A DNA stretch of 64,000 bases, taken from assembly GCA_049997955.1 (NCBI GenBank), contig JAEBDY010000005.1:62001-126000 (forward strand), written 5' to 3'. Shown piece by piece: positions 26,294 to 34,530 of the stretch; positions within the stretch are counted from its first letter, which is position 1; every line of letters begins with the position of its first letter. A program made the translations under genes and the position numbers. Below the pieces are notes generated by a model that saw nothing but the letters and a program-made list of their open reading frames with translations, had not been told where the DNA came from and did no database searches. The DNA comes from Umezawaea sp049997955 (lineage in GTDB: Bacteria > Actinomycetota > Actinomycetes > Mycobacteriales > Pseudonocardiaceae).

Positions 26294-27126
26294 CCCTTGA
26301 TCCCCGAGGTGGACACGCCCTCGACGAGGAACCGCTGGAAGAACAGGAAGAACAGGACCACCGGCACCAGCGCGAGCACGGACATCGCCATCAGCGCGCC
26401 GAAGTCCGAGCCGCTCGCCTCGTCGATGAACAGCTGGAGCGCGAGCGGCAGCGGGTACTTCTCGGGGGTGCTGAGGTAGATCAGCGGGCCGAAGAAGTCG
26501 TTCCAGGTCCAGATGAACGTGAAGATCGCCGTGGTGACCAGCGCGGGTCTCGCCAGCGGCAGGACGATGTTCCAGAAGATCCTCCACGGCCCCGCGCCGT
26601 CGATCTTCGCCGACTCGTCCAGCTCGTGCGGGATGGTGCGGATGAACTGGACGATGAGGAAGACGAAGAACGCCTCCGCCGCCAGGAACTTGCCGATCAG
26701 CAGGGGCACGTAGGTGTCGACGAGGTCGAAGCGCTGGAACACGACGTACTGCGGGATGATCAGCACGTGGAACGGCAGCAGCAGCGTGGAGATCATGACG
26801 GCGAACATCGCCGAGCGACCCCGGAAGCGCAGGCGGGCGAAGGCGAACGCGGCCAGCGCCGATGACGCGACGGTGCCCACCACGGACAGCACCGCCAGCA
26901 GCCCGGAGTTGAGGAAGTACCGGCCGATGCCGACACCGCTGACCCCTTCGACGGCGCGCGCGTAGTTCTCCGAGGTGGGGTCGGTCGGCAGCAGCCGCAG
27001 ACTGCCCACGATCTCGGCCGACGGCTTGAACGTGGCCGCCGCGACCCACACGAGCGGGTACAGCACGACGGCGAGCAGCAGCAGGACGCCCACGTGCCAG
27101 ACCACGCCCGGCAGCCGCCCCTTCAC
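26290..27126 (-). CDS. ABC sugar permease, MalG class (YesQ/LplC-like)
   Basis: 278 aa with six membrane helices, the EAA loop ESAKIDGAGPWRIFWNIVLP and the WTWNDFFGPLIYL segment typical of CUT1 permeases. The GTG at 27126 overlaps the stop of the partner permease (GTGA). It forms the membrane part of the importer encoded by 28082-29365 (binding protein) and 27123-28079. No ATPase gene is in the operon, so a shared MsiK-type ATPase is presumed. The substrate is inferred to be unsaturated rhamnogalacturonan oligosaccharides, from the neighbouring PL11 lyases. Confidence 0.87.
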   Translation of the reverse strand: MKGRLPGVVWHVGVLLLLAVVLYPLVWVAAATFKPSAEIVGSLRLLPTDPTSENYARAVEGVSGVGIGRYFLNSGLLAVLSVVGTVASSALAAFAFARLRFRGRSAMFAVMISTLLLPFHVLIIPQYVVFQRFDLVDTYVPLLIGKFLAAEAFFVFLIVQFIRTIPHELDESAKIDGAGPWRIFWNIVLPLARPALVTTAIFTFIWTWNDFFGPLIYLSTPEKYPLPLALQLFIDEASGSDFGALMAMSVLALVPVVLFFLFFQRFLVEGVSTSGIKG

Positions 27127-28079
27127 GCCTTCTCCCCGGAGTAGTGGACCCACCCGCGCGCCGAGCGGAACAGGAACGCGGTGATCAGGCCGACGCCCAG
27201 GAGCAGCATCCAGGCCATCGCGGACGCGTACCCCATGCGGTAGTCGCCGAAGCCGCGGTCGAACAGGTAGATCGTGTAGAACAGCGTGGTGCCCGCGGGC
27301 TGGCCGTTCGGCCCGCCGACCACGTAGGCGGACGTGAAGACCTGGAACGAGTTGATGGTCTCCAGCAGCAGGTTGAAGAAGACCACCGGCGAGATCAGCG
27401 GCAGCGTGATCGACGCGAACCGGCGCCACCTCCCGGCCCCGTCGACCTCGGCGGCCTCGTACAGCTCCTTCGGCACCTGCTTGAGCCCGGCCAGGAAGAT
27501 CACCATCGGCGCTCCGAGCTGCCACACGGCCAGCAGCACCAGCATCAGCAGGGAGAAGTCCGGGTTGCCAGACCACCCGCCCGTGTGGACGCCGAACAGC
27601 CGCATGACCTGGTCCACCGCCGAGTCGTCGCTGAACATCGTCTTCCACACGATCGCGACGCTCACGCTCCCGCCGATGAGAGAAGGCCCGTAGAAGGCCG
27701 CCCGGTACAGGCCCTGCCCCTTGCGCTTGCTGTTGAGCAGCAGCGCGACGCCGAGCGCGGCGGCCAGCTTGATCGGCACCGCGAGCACCACGTACAGGGC
27801 GGTCACCTGGACCGACCGGAGCCAGCGCGGGTCGTCGAACATCCGCAGGTAGTTGTCCAGGCCGATCCACCGCGGTGCGTCGAACAGGTTGTAGTCGGTG
27901 AAGGAGAGGTACAGCGAGGTCACCATCGGGCCGAGGGTCAGCAGCAGGATGCCGAGGATCCACGGGGACAGGAAGAAGTACCCGGCGATGCCGTCGTCGG
28001 ACCGCCGAACCCGCTTGCGGGGGCCCGGTGGTCCGGACGGCACGGCATCGGCGTGGCGGATCGGGGTGATCGTCGCCAT
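27123..28079 (-). CDS. ABC sugar permease, MalF class (YesP/LplB-like)
   Basis: 318 aa starting MATITPIRHADAV. Six membrane helices (first: GYFFLSPWILGILLLTLGPM). The EAA loop is YEAAEVDGAGRWRRFASITL. It begins 2 bp after the binding-protein gene and overlaps the next permease. It pairs with the gene at 26290-27126 to form the channel of the second CUT1 importer of the window. Assignment to pectin sugars rests on context. Confidence 0.87.
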   Translation of the reverse strand: MATITPIRHADAVPSGPPGPRKRVRRSDDGIAGYFFLSPWILGILLLTLGPMVTSLYLSFTDYNLFDAPRWIGLDNYLRMFDDPRWLRSVQVTALYVVLAVPIKLAAALGVALLLNSKRKGQGLYRAAFYGPSLIGGSVSVAIVWKTMFSDDSAVDQVMRLFGVHTGGWSGNPDFSLLMLVLLAVWQLGAPMVIFLAGLKQVPKELYEAAEVDGAGRWRRFASITLPLISPVVFFNLLLETINSFQVFTSAYVVGGPNGQPAGTTLFYTIYLFDRGFGDYRMGYASAMAWMLLLGVGLITAFLFRSARGWVHYSGEKA

Positions 28080-28081
28080 CC

Positions 28082-29365
28082 TCAGGAGCCGAGCGTCTCG
28101 TCGGCCTCGGTGAAGAACTGGTCGACCGCGTCGTCCACCGAGATGCGGTCGTACAGCAGTTCTTCGGTGATCCGGATGAACGCCTGCTCCAGCGAGCCCG
28201 CGCCCTTGGGCGGTGCGGGCGGGGTCTTGGCGAACCTGTCCTTCAGACCGTCCTCGTACGCCGCCACGGTCGCCAGGGGCCCGGAGAGCTGCGCGGCGGC
28301 GCGTTGGGCGTTGGTCGGGGGCAGCCCCCGGTTCGCGCCGAAGATCTTGCCGACCTCGGGATCGTTGATCATGAACGAGATCAGCTTCGCCGCGGCCGCC
28401 GGGTGCTCGGACTTCTGCGACACGCTCAGCAGCATGGCCGGTTTGACGTACTGGCCCAGCACTTCCGGGTTGTCGCTCGGGGAGGGCGCGATCTTCAGCT
28501 CGGCCTTGGTGGCCTTGGAGTACCGGTCCAGGAAGTTGTCCCACGCGCCCGAACCCGCGACCAGGTCCGATTCCAGCGGGTGCTTCGGCTTGATCTGCAC
28601 GCCCTTCTCCACCGGCAGGGCCGACCTGTCGTCGGCCATCTTCTTGCCGTCGGCGAGGAACGCGGCCAGCCGCGCCCGGTCGAAGCCGAGACGGCCCTCG
28701 TCGGTGTAGAGGGACTTGCCCTCCTGGAGCAGGAGCAGTTCCAGGTTGTAGTAGGTGCCGACGGGGTTGGCGCTCCCCGAGATCCCGGTCCGCTCGGTGA
28801 TCTGCCTGGCGCCCGCGCGGTAGTCGTCCCAGGTCCACCCGAGCTTCGGTTCCGCCACGCCCGCCTGGGCGTAGAGCGCCGGGTTGTAGACGTAGCCCCA
28901 GGTGTTGCCGCCCACCGGCACGCCGTACAGGCCGCCCTTGATCTCGCCCGCGCCCTTCAGGCCCTCGATCAGGTCGCCGAGGTCGAGGGCCTTGCCCTCC
29001 TGCTTCTTCAGGTCGTAGAGGGCGCGGCGGTCGGCGTACTCCCGCAGGTAGGCGAAGTCCGTCTGCAGGACGTCCGGCGCGTTCCCGCCCGCGGTCTCGG
29101 TGGCCATCTTCTGCCAGTAGGCCTCGAACTCCTGGAAGCTCGGCGTGACCGTGATGGTGGGGTTCTTGCTGTGGAACAGGTCGAGGGCCTGCTGCATCAG
29201 CCCGGCGCGTTCCGCGTTGCCCCACCACGAGAACCGCAGGGTGACCGGGCCCGACTCCGGTTCGTCCCCGCCACCGGACGCACCTCCGCAGGAGGCGGCC
29301 GAGACGGCCAGCAGCAGTGCGGCCACTGACGTGGCGAGCGACCTGAATCGTTTCAACTCGACCAC
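28082..29365 (-). CDS. Extracellular sugar-binding lipoprotein of a rhamnogalacturonan-type importer
   Basis: 427 aa. The lipoprotein signal peptide ends in LAVSAASCGG (lipobox Cys at about residue 26). The solute-binding fold opens with VTLRFSWWGNAERAGLMQQALDLF and continues with GNAPDVLQTDFAYLREYADR (family 1, CUT1). The GTG at 29365 follows GGAGGTGCCACC. It is the first gene of a four-gene leftward operon (binding protein, two permeases, DUF624), divergent from a PL11 lyase. It is thought to capture rhamnogalacturonan oligosaccharides released by the lyases; specificity is inference. Confidence 0.87.
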   Translation of the reverse strand: MVELKRFRSLATSVAALLLAVSAASCGGASGGGDEPESGPVTLRFSWWGNAERAGLMQQALDLFHSKNPTITVTPSFQEFEAYWQKMATETAGGNAPDVLQTDFAYLREYADRRALYDLKKQEGKALDLGDLIEGLKGAGEIKGGLYGVPVGGNTWGYVYNPALYAQAGVAEPKLGWTWDDYRAGARQITERTGISGSANPVGTYYNLELLLLQEGKSLYTDEGRLGFDRARLAAFLADGKKMADDRSALPVEKGVQIKPKHPLESDLVAGSGAWDNFLDRYSKATKAELKIAPSPSDNPEVLGQYVKPAMLLSVSQKSEHPAAAAKLISFMINDPEVGKIFGANRGLPPTNAQRAAAQLSGPLATVAAYEDGLKDRFAKTPPAPPKGAGSLEQAFIRITEELLYDRISVDDAVDQFFTEADETLGS

Positions 29366-29425
29366 GGTGGCACCTCCGGTCGCGATTGTCTTGGCAGGGC
29401 AAGGTTCGGAGCGGTAGTGCCGGGA

Positions 29426-29454
29426 AGGCTACGAGGCCGTTACGCCATCGTCAA
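29426..29454 (-). promoter_or_regulatory. promoter of the rhamnogalacturonan importer operon
   Basis: On the minus strand TTGACG (29454-29449), 17 nt, then TAGCCT (29431-29426). This matches the housekeeping sigma pattern TTGACN-17-TANNNT and lies 60 bp upstream of the binding-protein start. Confidence 0.5.
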
Positions 29455-29547
29455 TGGCGCATTGCCGCCGCGGCAAGGAGAAGCGGTGGGTCGTCGTCGA
29501 ATCCGTCGAACGCGCTGTCGAACGGCCTTCGACACCGGGTAGTCCTG

Positions 29548-29576
29548 TTGACGACCTCCGGCGTTGCCCCTATGTT
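29548..29576 (+). promoter_or_regulatory. promoter of the PL11 lyase gene
   Basis: TTGACG (29548-29553), exactly 17 nt, then TATGTT (29571-29576), a good housekeeping-type promoter. The LacI-type palindrome begins 6 bp later and so covers the expected transcription start, the standard place for a repressor. Confidence 0.65.
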
Positions 29577-29582
29577 AACGAT

Positions 29583-29600
29583 CTGGAAAGCGCTTTCCAG
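29583..29600 (+). promoter_or_regulatory. LacI-family operator (18-bp perfect palindrome)
   Basis: CTGGAAAGCGCTTTCCAG is a perfect 18-bp palindrome with the central CG and the AAGCGCTT core of LacI-family operators. It overlaps the predicted start point of the rightward promoter and lies between the divergent importer operon and PL11 lyase. Confidence 0.8.
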
Positions 29601-29742
29601 TGATCGTCCGCCCGGTGCTCCGGGTGGCGACGCGAACAGGCGCGACCGCTGCCGGGGTCATGCAAGGCGAGGGCTGTCACCCTCGTCGGTTTCGCATTGT
29701 CGTGGAAATCGAAAAGCCTGTGCGGAGAATCGGGGCGGCTAC

Positions 29743-31590
29743 ATGAAGCTCTTCAAGAACGAGGCGGGTCCATCCCGTCGTCACCTGCTCGCGGTCGTGC
29801 TGGTCGCGTCCTGCGCCTCGGCGGTGAGCGGCGTCGTGACGCCCGCGCACGCGGAGCCCGCGTCCACCAGCACGACGGAACACCTCGACCGGGGCCTGGT
29901 CGGCGTCCGTTCCGCGGAGGACGACGGCAACTTCCTGTCCTGGCGGCAACTCCGGACCGACGCCGACGACTCGGCGTTCAACGTCTACCGCGACGGGACG
30001 CTGGTCAACCCGACACCGGTGACCGCCGCGACCAGCTACCTGGACGCAGGCGCGCCGGCAGGCGCGAGGTACTCGGTGCGGCCCGTGGTCGACGGCGTGG
30101 AACAGCCCACCGCGAGCGCCGACGACGTGACGGCGGCGGCGACGAGCCAGGACGTCCCGCTGCAAATACCTCCGGGTGGCACCACTCCCAGCGGTGAGGC
30201 CTACACCTACACGGCGAGCGACGCCTCGGTCGGTGACCTGGACGGCGACGGCGCGTGGGAGTTCGTCGTCAAGTGGGATCCCAGCAACGCCAAGGACAAC
30301 TCCCAGGCGGGCTACACCGGCAACGTCTACCTCGACGCCTACCGGCTCAACGGCACCAGGCTGTGGCGGATCGACCTCGGCCGCAACATCCGGGCAGGCG
30401 CGCACTACACCCAGTTCCAGGTGTTCGACTACGACGGCGACGGGAGGTCCGAGGTGGTCACGAAGACCGCCGACGGCACCCGGTCCGGCACCGGCCAGGT
30501 GATCGGCAGCTCGTCGGCCGACCACCGCAACTCCTCGGGCTACGTCCTGACCGGCCCGGAGTTCCTGTCCGTGTTCCGGGGCACCGATGGCGCTGTGCTG
30601 GACACCGAGAACTTCGTGGTCGCGCGCGGCACGGTCTCGGCGTGGGGCGACAACTACGGCAACCGGGTGGACCGCTTCCTGGCCGGAACGGCCTATGTGG
30701 ACGGTTCCAGTCCGAGCATCATCATGGCGCGCGGGTACTACACCCGCAGCACGGTGTCGGCGTGGGACTTCCGCGGCGGTGCGCTGACCCGGCGGTGGAC
30801 GTTCGACTCCTCGTCGTCCAGCAACGGGTCGCAGTGGACGGGCAAGGGCAACCACCAGCTGTCCGTCGCGGACGTGGACGCCGACGGCCGGGACGAGATC
30901 GTCTACGGTTCCATGGCGATCGACGACAACGGCTACGGGCTGTGGCAGAACAACACCCACCACGGGGACGCCCTGCACGTCGGGGACTTCATCCCGTCCA
31001 GGTCCGGGCTGGAGGTCTACAAGCCGTCGGAGTCGGGGAGCGACCCGGCGGACTGGATGGGTGACGCCCGCACCGGCCAGATCATCTGGAACGCCCCGGC
31101 GTGCGGCTGCGACAACGGGCGCGGGGTCGCGGCGGACGTCTGGGCGGGCAGCGCGGGCGCCGAGGTGTGGTCGTCGGCCGTCGGCGGGCTGCGCAGCGCC
31201 ACCAACGGCTCGCAGGTGGCGAGCCGCAAACCGGGTTCGGCCAACTTCGTGATCTGGTGGGACGGCGACGCCCAGCGGGAACTGCTGAGCGGCACCACGA
31301 TCGACAAGTACGGCACGTCGGGCGACACCCGCCTGCTCACCGGTTCCGGCGTCACGGCGAACAACGGCACCAAGTCCACCCCCGCGCTGTCCGCCGACAT
31401 CCTCGGGGACTGGCGCGAGGAGGTCGTCTGGCGCACGTCGGACAGCAGGGCGCTGCGGATCTACTCCACGACCGACACGACGAGCATCAAGCGCGCCTCG
31501 CTCATGCAGGACAGGCAGTACCGGTTGGCCATCGCCTGGCAGAACACCGCGTACAACCAGCCACCACACCCGAGCTTCGCCACCCCCTAG
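29743..31590 (+). CDS. Secreted rhamnogalacturonan endolyase (PL11)
   Basis: 615 aa with a Sec signal peptide (HLLAVVLVASCASAVSGVVTPAHA). The mature protein has the PL11 layout: LDRGLVGVRSAEDDGNFLSWRQL, then Ca-binding repeat motifs (VGDLDGDGAWEFVVKWDPSN, FDYDGDGRSEVV, VADVDADGRDEIVYGSM). The end (YRLAIAWQNTAYNQPPHPSF) matches YesW/YesX-type lyases. It cleaves the rhamnose-galacturonate backbone of pectin by beta-elimination. There is no carbohydrate-binding module. Expressed from the promoter/operator at 29548-29600. A strong terminator follows. Confidence 0.93.
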   Translation: MKLFKNEAGPSRRHLLAVVLVASCASAVSGVVTPAHAEPASTSTTEHLDRGLVGVRSAEDDGNFLSWRQLRTDADDSAFNVYRDGTLVNPTPVTAATSYLDAGAPAGARYSVRPVVDGVEQPTASADDVTAAATSQDVPLQIPPGGTTPSGEAYTYTASDASVGDLDGDGAWEFVVKWDPSNAKDNSQAGYTGNVYLDAYRLNGTRLWRIDLGRNIRAGAHYTQFQVFDYDGDGRSEVVTKTADGTRSGTGQVIGSSSADHRNSSGYVLTGPEFLSVFRGTDGAVLDTENFVVARGTVSAWGDNYGNRVDRFLAGTAYVDGSSPSIIMARGYYTRSTVSAWDFRGGALTRRWTFDSSSSSNGSQWTGKGNHQLSVADVDADGRDEIVYGSMAIDDNGYGLWQNNTHHGDALHVGDFIPSRSGLEVYKPSESGSDPADWMGDARTGQIIWNAPACGCDNGRGVAADVWAGSAGAEVWSSAVGGLRSATNGSQVASRKPGSANFVIWWDGDAQRELLSGTTIDKYGTSGDTRLLTGSGVTANNGTKSTPALSADILGDWREEVVWRTSDSRALRIYSTTDTTSIKRASLMQDRQYRLAIAWQNTAYNQPPHPSFATP

Positions 31591-31610
31591 ACGGCGAGCA
31601 CTCCCCGACA

Positions 31611-31654
31611 GCGGAAGGGCTGCCACCACAACGGCGTGGTGGCAGCCCTTCCGC
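31611..31654 (+). terminator. strong hairpin terminator after PL11 lyase
   Basis: Perfect 19-bp stem (31611-31629 with 31636-31654, GCGGAAGGGCTGCCACCAC and complement) around a 6-nt loop AACGGC. It starts 20 bp after the lyase stop codon. Confidence 0.8.
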
Positions 31655-31760
31655 CCTGCCATGGCCGAGTCCGAGGAGATGATCGGCGCGAGCAAGGGAT
31701 CCCGCTTGCGAACCAGCGCGCTGCCCACCACCCACAACCGGCGTGCAGCTCACTACCCAC

Positions 31761-31881
31761 CACCTACAAAACCGGCACGCTGTCCATCACCTACGAGACC
31801 AGCGCCGCCACCACCTACGAAACCGGCACGCTTTCCACCACCTACGAAACTGGCATGCCGCTCACCACCTACGAAACCGCA
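31761..31881 (+). repeat. 27-bp degenerate tandem repeat (about 4.5 units)
   Basis: Units begin CACCTACRARACC: 31761 (27 bp), 31788 (24 bp), 31812 (27 bp), 31839 (27 bp) and a partial unit at 31866. They end 17 bp before the 117-bp hairpin element. The period is mostly a multiple of three, but no credible start or ribosome site goes with it. Confidence 0.75.
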
Positions 31882-31897
31882 CGCCGCCTACGCAACG

Positions 31898-32014
31898 GTG
31901 GCCGATTTTACTTGGGGGATTTGACCCTTAAAATTTGTCGGGCTGCGGCCTTACCACCTGCCGTTTTGGCCCGACAAAGGGTCAAATCGAGGGGCCCCAA
32001 GTCAAATCGGCCAC
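31898..32014 (-). repeat. 117-bp dispersed hairpin element, copy 2 (inverted)
   Basis: The reverse complement of this segment matches 15290-15406 over its whole length with about 8 substitutions and no gaps. The same terminal GTGGCCGATTT / AAATCGGCCAC arms and the same unpaired centre are kept. Several substitutions lie opposite each other in the stem (ACTC/GAGT in copy 1 against ACTT/AAGT in copy 2). That is compensatory change, which suggests the folded form matters. It again lies between convergent genes. Confidence 0.85.
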
Positions 32015-32102
32015 ACCACCGCCCAACCTCCGGCACCCCACAAGACCCCGCCGGAAGCCCCAGCACGAGGAAACCCCAAGGCACGAGGAACGGAGCACAG
32101 CC

Positions 32103-34358
32103 TCAACGCCAGGGAACAAGGCTCCAATCGGTATCGGAAGCCAGGTAGAACCCCGGATAGGACGGCTGGTTGTACGTGGTCTGCTGCCGGGCCACCTCGA
32201 CGCGGTACTGCGGATCCTGCATGAGCGAGTACATCTTGTGGTTCGTGGGCTCGCTGCTCGTGTAGAACCGCAGCGCCGAACTGTCCACCGTCCGCACCAC
32301 CAACTCCTCCCGCCAGTCACCGAGGACGTCTGCCACCAGCGAAGGCGTTCCCTTGGTGCCGTTGTTGGTCCGGGTGCCGTCCGCCGTGAGCAGCGTCCCG
32401 CGCCGCCAGTCGTCGACCGTGGGCGTGGCGTCGAGCGCCCCGTTGACGATCTGCGTGGTCAGGTCGCCCGCCCACCGGATGCTCATGTTCGTTCCGGGGG
32501 AACGGTTCTCCAGCAGGCGGCCGTCGGCGCTCCACACCCCGACCGCGCCGGACCCGCCGGGCAGCGACGCCCACGTCTCCAGTCCGCGCACGTCCGGCCG
32601 GACGTCGCCGACCATGCCCCGACCGGTGTCCACGCCCGAGTAGCCGCCGTGGACCACCTCTCCGGTCGCCGCGTCGCGCAGGCCGAAACCGTACGGGGCC
32701 GACGTGCCCCCCTCGTGCACCATGTAGGTCTCCAGTCCGGGGCGGTCCGGGTCGATGTCGGTGACGTGCAGGGCGTCGCCGTGGCCGAGCCGCCTGCGCT
32801 GCCCCGGAGCGGCGCTGCCGGGCGGCAGGATCCCGGTGGAGCTGTACAGCAGGCTGCCGTCGTCGTCGAGGGTGGCCGCGCCGTAGACGACCTCCTGCTT
32901 CCCGTCGCCGTCCACGTCGGCGGCGCTGAGCGAGTGCGCTCCCTGGGTGGTCAGGGTGGCCCAGCGCGGGTCGGTGCCGTCACGGCCGTGCGGGGAGTCG
33001 TTGAACGGGTTCGCCATCGGCACCCAGCCGCTGTCGGCGTACCACCGCTCCTCCAGCCGCCGTCCGTCCCAGTCGTAGCTGACCAGCGTCGACCGGGTGT
33101 AGTACCCGCGGGCGAAGACGGCGGACGGGCGCTTCCCGTCGAGGTGGGCGACTCCGGCGAGGAACCGGTCGACGCGGTTGCCCGGCTCGATCCGGCTCAT
33201 CGCGTAGTCGCCCCACAGCAGGCCGTCGTCCGTCCTCCCCGGCTTGTAGCGGATCGTCTGCAGCTCCCGGCCGGTCGCGCCGTCGAAGACCGTCAGGTAC
33301 TCGGGCCCGCTCAGGACGAACCCCGCGAAGTTCCGCAGCCTGTTGTTGGCGCTGCGGCCGGGCGCGTAGACGTCGATGAAGTGGTCCACCAGCGCGGCGG
33401 CGTCCGCCTCCGAGAGCGGGTAGGCGTAGCGCGGCGCGATGCCGAACGCCTGCTCCAGCGTCGCGGGCCAGTGGCCCGCCACCACCTCCGGATGCCGGTC
33501 CCAGCCGCGGAACACCTCGACCAGGTGCTCGCGGTACCCCTCGGCGTCCACGCGGTAGTCGTCCTGGTGGGAGTAGCCCGCGCGCACGTCTTCGCGCGGC
33601 ATGGTGATGTGCCGCTCCCGGCCGCCGCGGTCGACCACCCTGGTCCCCGGCGCCGTCTTGACCATCATCTCCGCGCGGCCGTCGCCGTCGAAGTCGTGGA
33701 CGAGGAACTGGGTGTAGTGCGCGCCCGCCCGGATGTTGACGCCGAGGTCGACCCGGTGCAGCAGGGTGCCGTCCAGCCGGTAGGTGTCGAGGTAGACCGG
33801 CCCGGTGTAGCCCACCTGGGAGACGTCCTTGCTGTTGGACGGATCCCACTTGACCACGTACTCGTACTGCCCGTCGCCGTCCACGTCGCCGACGCTGACG
33901 TCGTTGGCCGAGTACGTGTAGCGCTCGCCCGCCGGGGTCACGCCGTCCGCGGGCCTGCTCAGCGGCAGGTCGTGGTGCGGCGTCGCCCACGGCGTCACGG
34001 CCCTGCCCCGCCCGGCTTCCCGGCCGCGCGTGACGGCGGCGACCTGGTAGCGCTCGCCGGGCACCCCGCTCGGGTCCAGGTAGGCGGTGCTGTCGGTGAC
34101 GGTGGCGATCCGCTTCCCGTCCCGGTACACCGCGAAGTCGGGACCCGCCATGCCGGTGGCGGTCCAGCCCGTGACCTCGCCGCGCAGCAGCCGCCAGCTC
34201 AGGTGCACGCCCTGGGCCGTGCGGGCCGCGACCAGGCCGCGGTCGAGCCGCTCCGGCCCGCCGTGGTGGCGTCCGGCGGTGGCGGTGGTCGGCGGGGCGG
34301 TGAACACGAGCACCGCGGCCAGCGCCGCCGCGTGCGGGCCCCTGCGTCGAAGTCCCAC
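32103..34358 (-). CDS. Secreted rhamnogalacturonan lyase (PL11), second paralogue
   Basis: 751 aa from a GTG at 34358 after CCTGGAGGAACC. Signal peptide LRRRGPHAAALAAVLVFTAP. PL11 signatures: ERLDRGLVAARTAQGVHLSWRLL, VGDVDGDGQYEYVVKWDPSN, HDFDGDGRAEMMVKTA, SAADVDGDGKQEVVYGAA, and the end YRVEVARQQTTYNQPSYPGFYLASD. It is about 135 aa longer than the first paralogue because of a mid-protein insert (around VDRGGRERHITMPREDV to NNRLRNFAGFVLSGPEYL), seen in the larger YesW/YesX-type enzymes. It is probably the complementary endo- or exo-acting lyase on the same pectin backbone. Convergent with the first PL11 gene. Confidence 0.92.
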   Translation of the reverse strand: MGLRRRGPHAAALAAVLVFTAPPTTATAGRHHGGPERLDRGLVAARTAQGVHLSWRLLRGEVTGWTATGMAGPDFAVYRDGKRIATVTDSTAYLDPSGVPGERYQVAAVTRGREAGRGRAVTPWATPHHDLPLSRPADGVTPAGERYTYSANDVSVGDVDGDGQYEYVVKWDPSNSKDVSQVGYTGPVYLDTYRLDGTLLHRVDLGVNIRAGAHYTQFLVHDFDGDGRAEMMVKTAPGTRVVDRGGRERHITMPREDVRAGYSHQDDYRVDAEGYREHLVEVFRGWDRHPEVVAGHWPATLEQAFGIAPRYAYPLSEADAAALVDHFIDVYAPGRSANNRLRNFAGFVLSGPEYLTVFDGATGRELQTIRYKPGRTDDGLLWGDYAMSRIEPGNRVDRFLAGVAHLDGKRPSAVFARGYYTRSTLVSYDWDGRRLEERWYADSGWVPMANPFNDSPHGRDGTDPRWATLTTQGAHSLSAADVDGDGKQEVVYGAATLDDDGSLLYSSTGILPPGSAAPGQRRRLGHGDALHVTDIDPDRPGLETYMVHEGGTSAPYGFGLRDAATGEVVHGGYSGVDTGRGMVGDVRPDVRGLETWASLPGGSGAVGVWSADGRLLENRSPGTNMSIRWAGDLTTQIVNGALDATPTVDDWRRGTLLTADGTRTNNGTKGTPSLVADVLGDWREELVVRTVDSSALRFYTSSEPTNHKMYSLMQDPQYRVEVARQQTTYNQPSYPGFYLASDTDWSLVPWR

Positions 34359-34447
34359 GGTTCCTCCAGGTGTCAGCACCGTCGCGGCGGTAACGATGGA
34401 CCTGCACCACTCTTGATCGCAAGGGTGAACAGCGTTGCACCACAACG

Positions 34448-34463
34448 TGGTAAGCGGTTTCCA
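34448..34463 (+). promoter_or_regulatory. LacI-type operator upstream of PL11-2 and the oxidoreductase fusion
   Basis: TGGTAAGCGGTTTCCA is an imperfect palindrome close to the 29583-29600 site (TGGAAAGCGCTTTCCA). It lies in the divergent gap between the second PL11 gene and the Gfo/Idh/MocA fusion gene. A weak rightward promoter candidate follows (TTGACG 34472-34477, 17 nt, TTAGCT). Confidence 0.5.
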
Positions 34464-34530
34464 TCTGGTCCTTGACGAGGTGTCGGATCGGCGCTTAGCT
34501 GGGTGGGACCGGGTGAGAGAGGTGGGCGTG

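Larger units (their letters stand above)
29366..29742. promoter_or_regulatory. 377-bp divergent control region between importer operon and PL11 lyase
   Basis: Contains no gene. It holds a leftward promoter (-35 29449-29454, -10 29426-29431), a rightward promoter (29548-29576) and a perfect LacI-type palindrome (29583-29600). The rightward transcript would have a leader of about 160 nt. Confidence 0.7.
31591..32102. other. 512-bp convergent intergenic region
   Basis: The region between the two PL11 genes contains a terminator (31611-31654), 27-bp tandem repeats (31761-31881) and the second copy of the 117-bp hairpin element (31898-32014). Short open readings exist here but follow the repeats and have no ribosome sites; no gene is called. 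Confidence 0.8.

Noticed and set aside
31761..31881. CRISPR array
   Set aside because: Repeats are directly contiguous and degenerate without spacers, and no cas genes are in the window.
31743..31931. 62-aa His-rich open reading frame over the 27-bp repeats
   Set aside because: Composition follows the repeat, its end lies in the 117-bp element, and there is no ribosome site.
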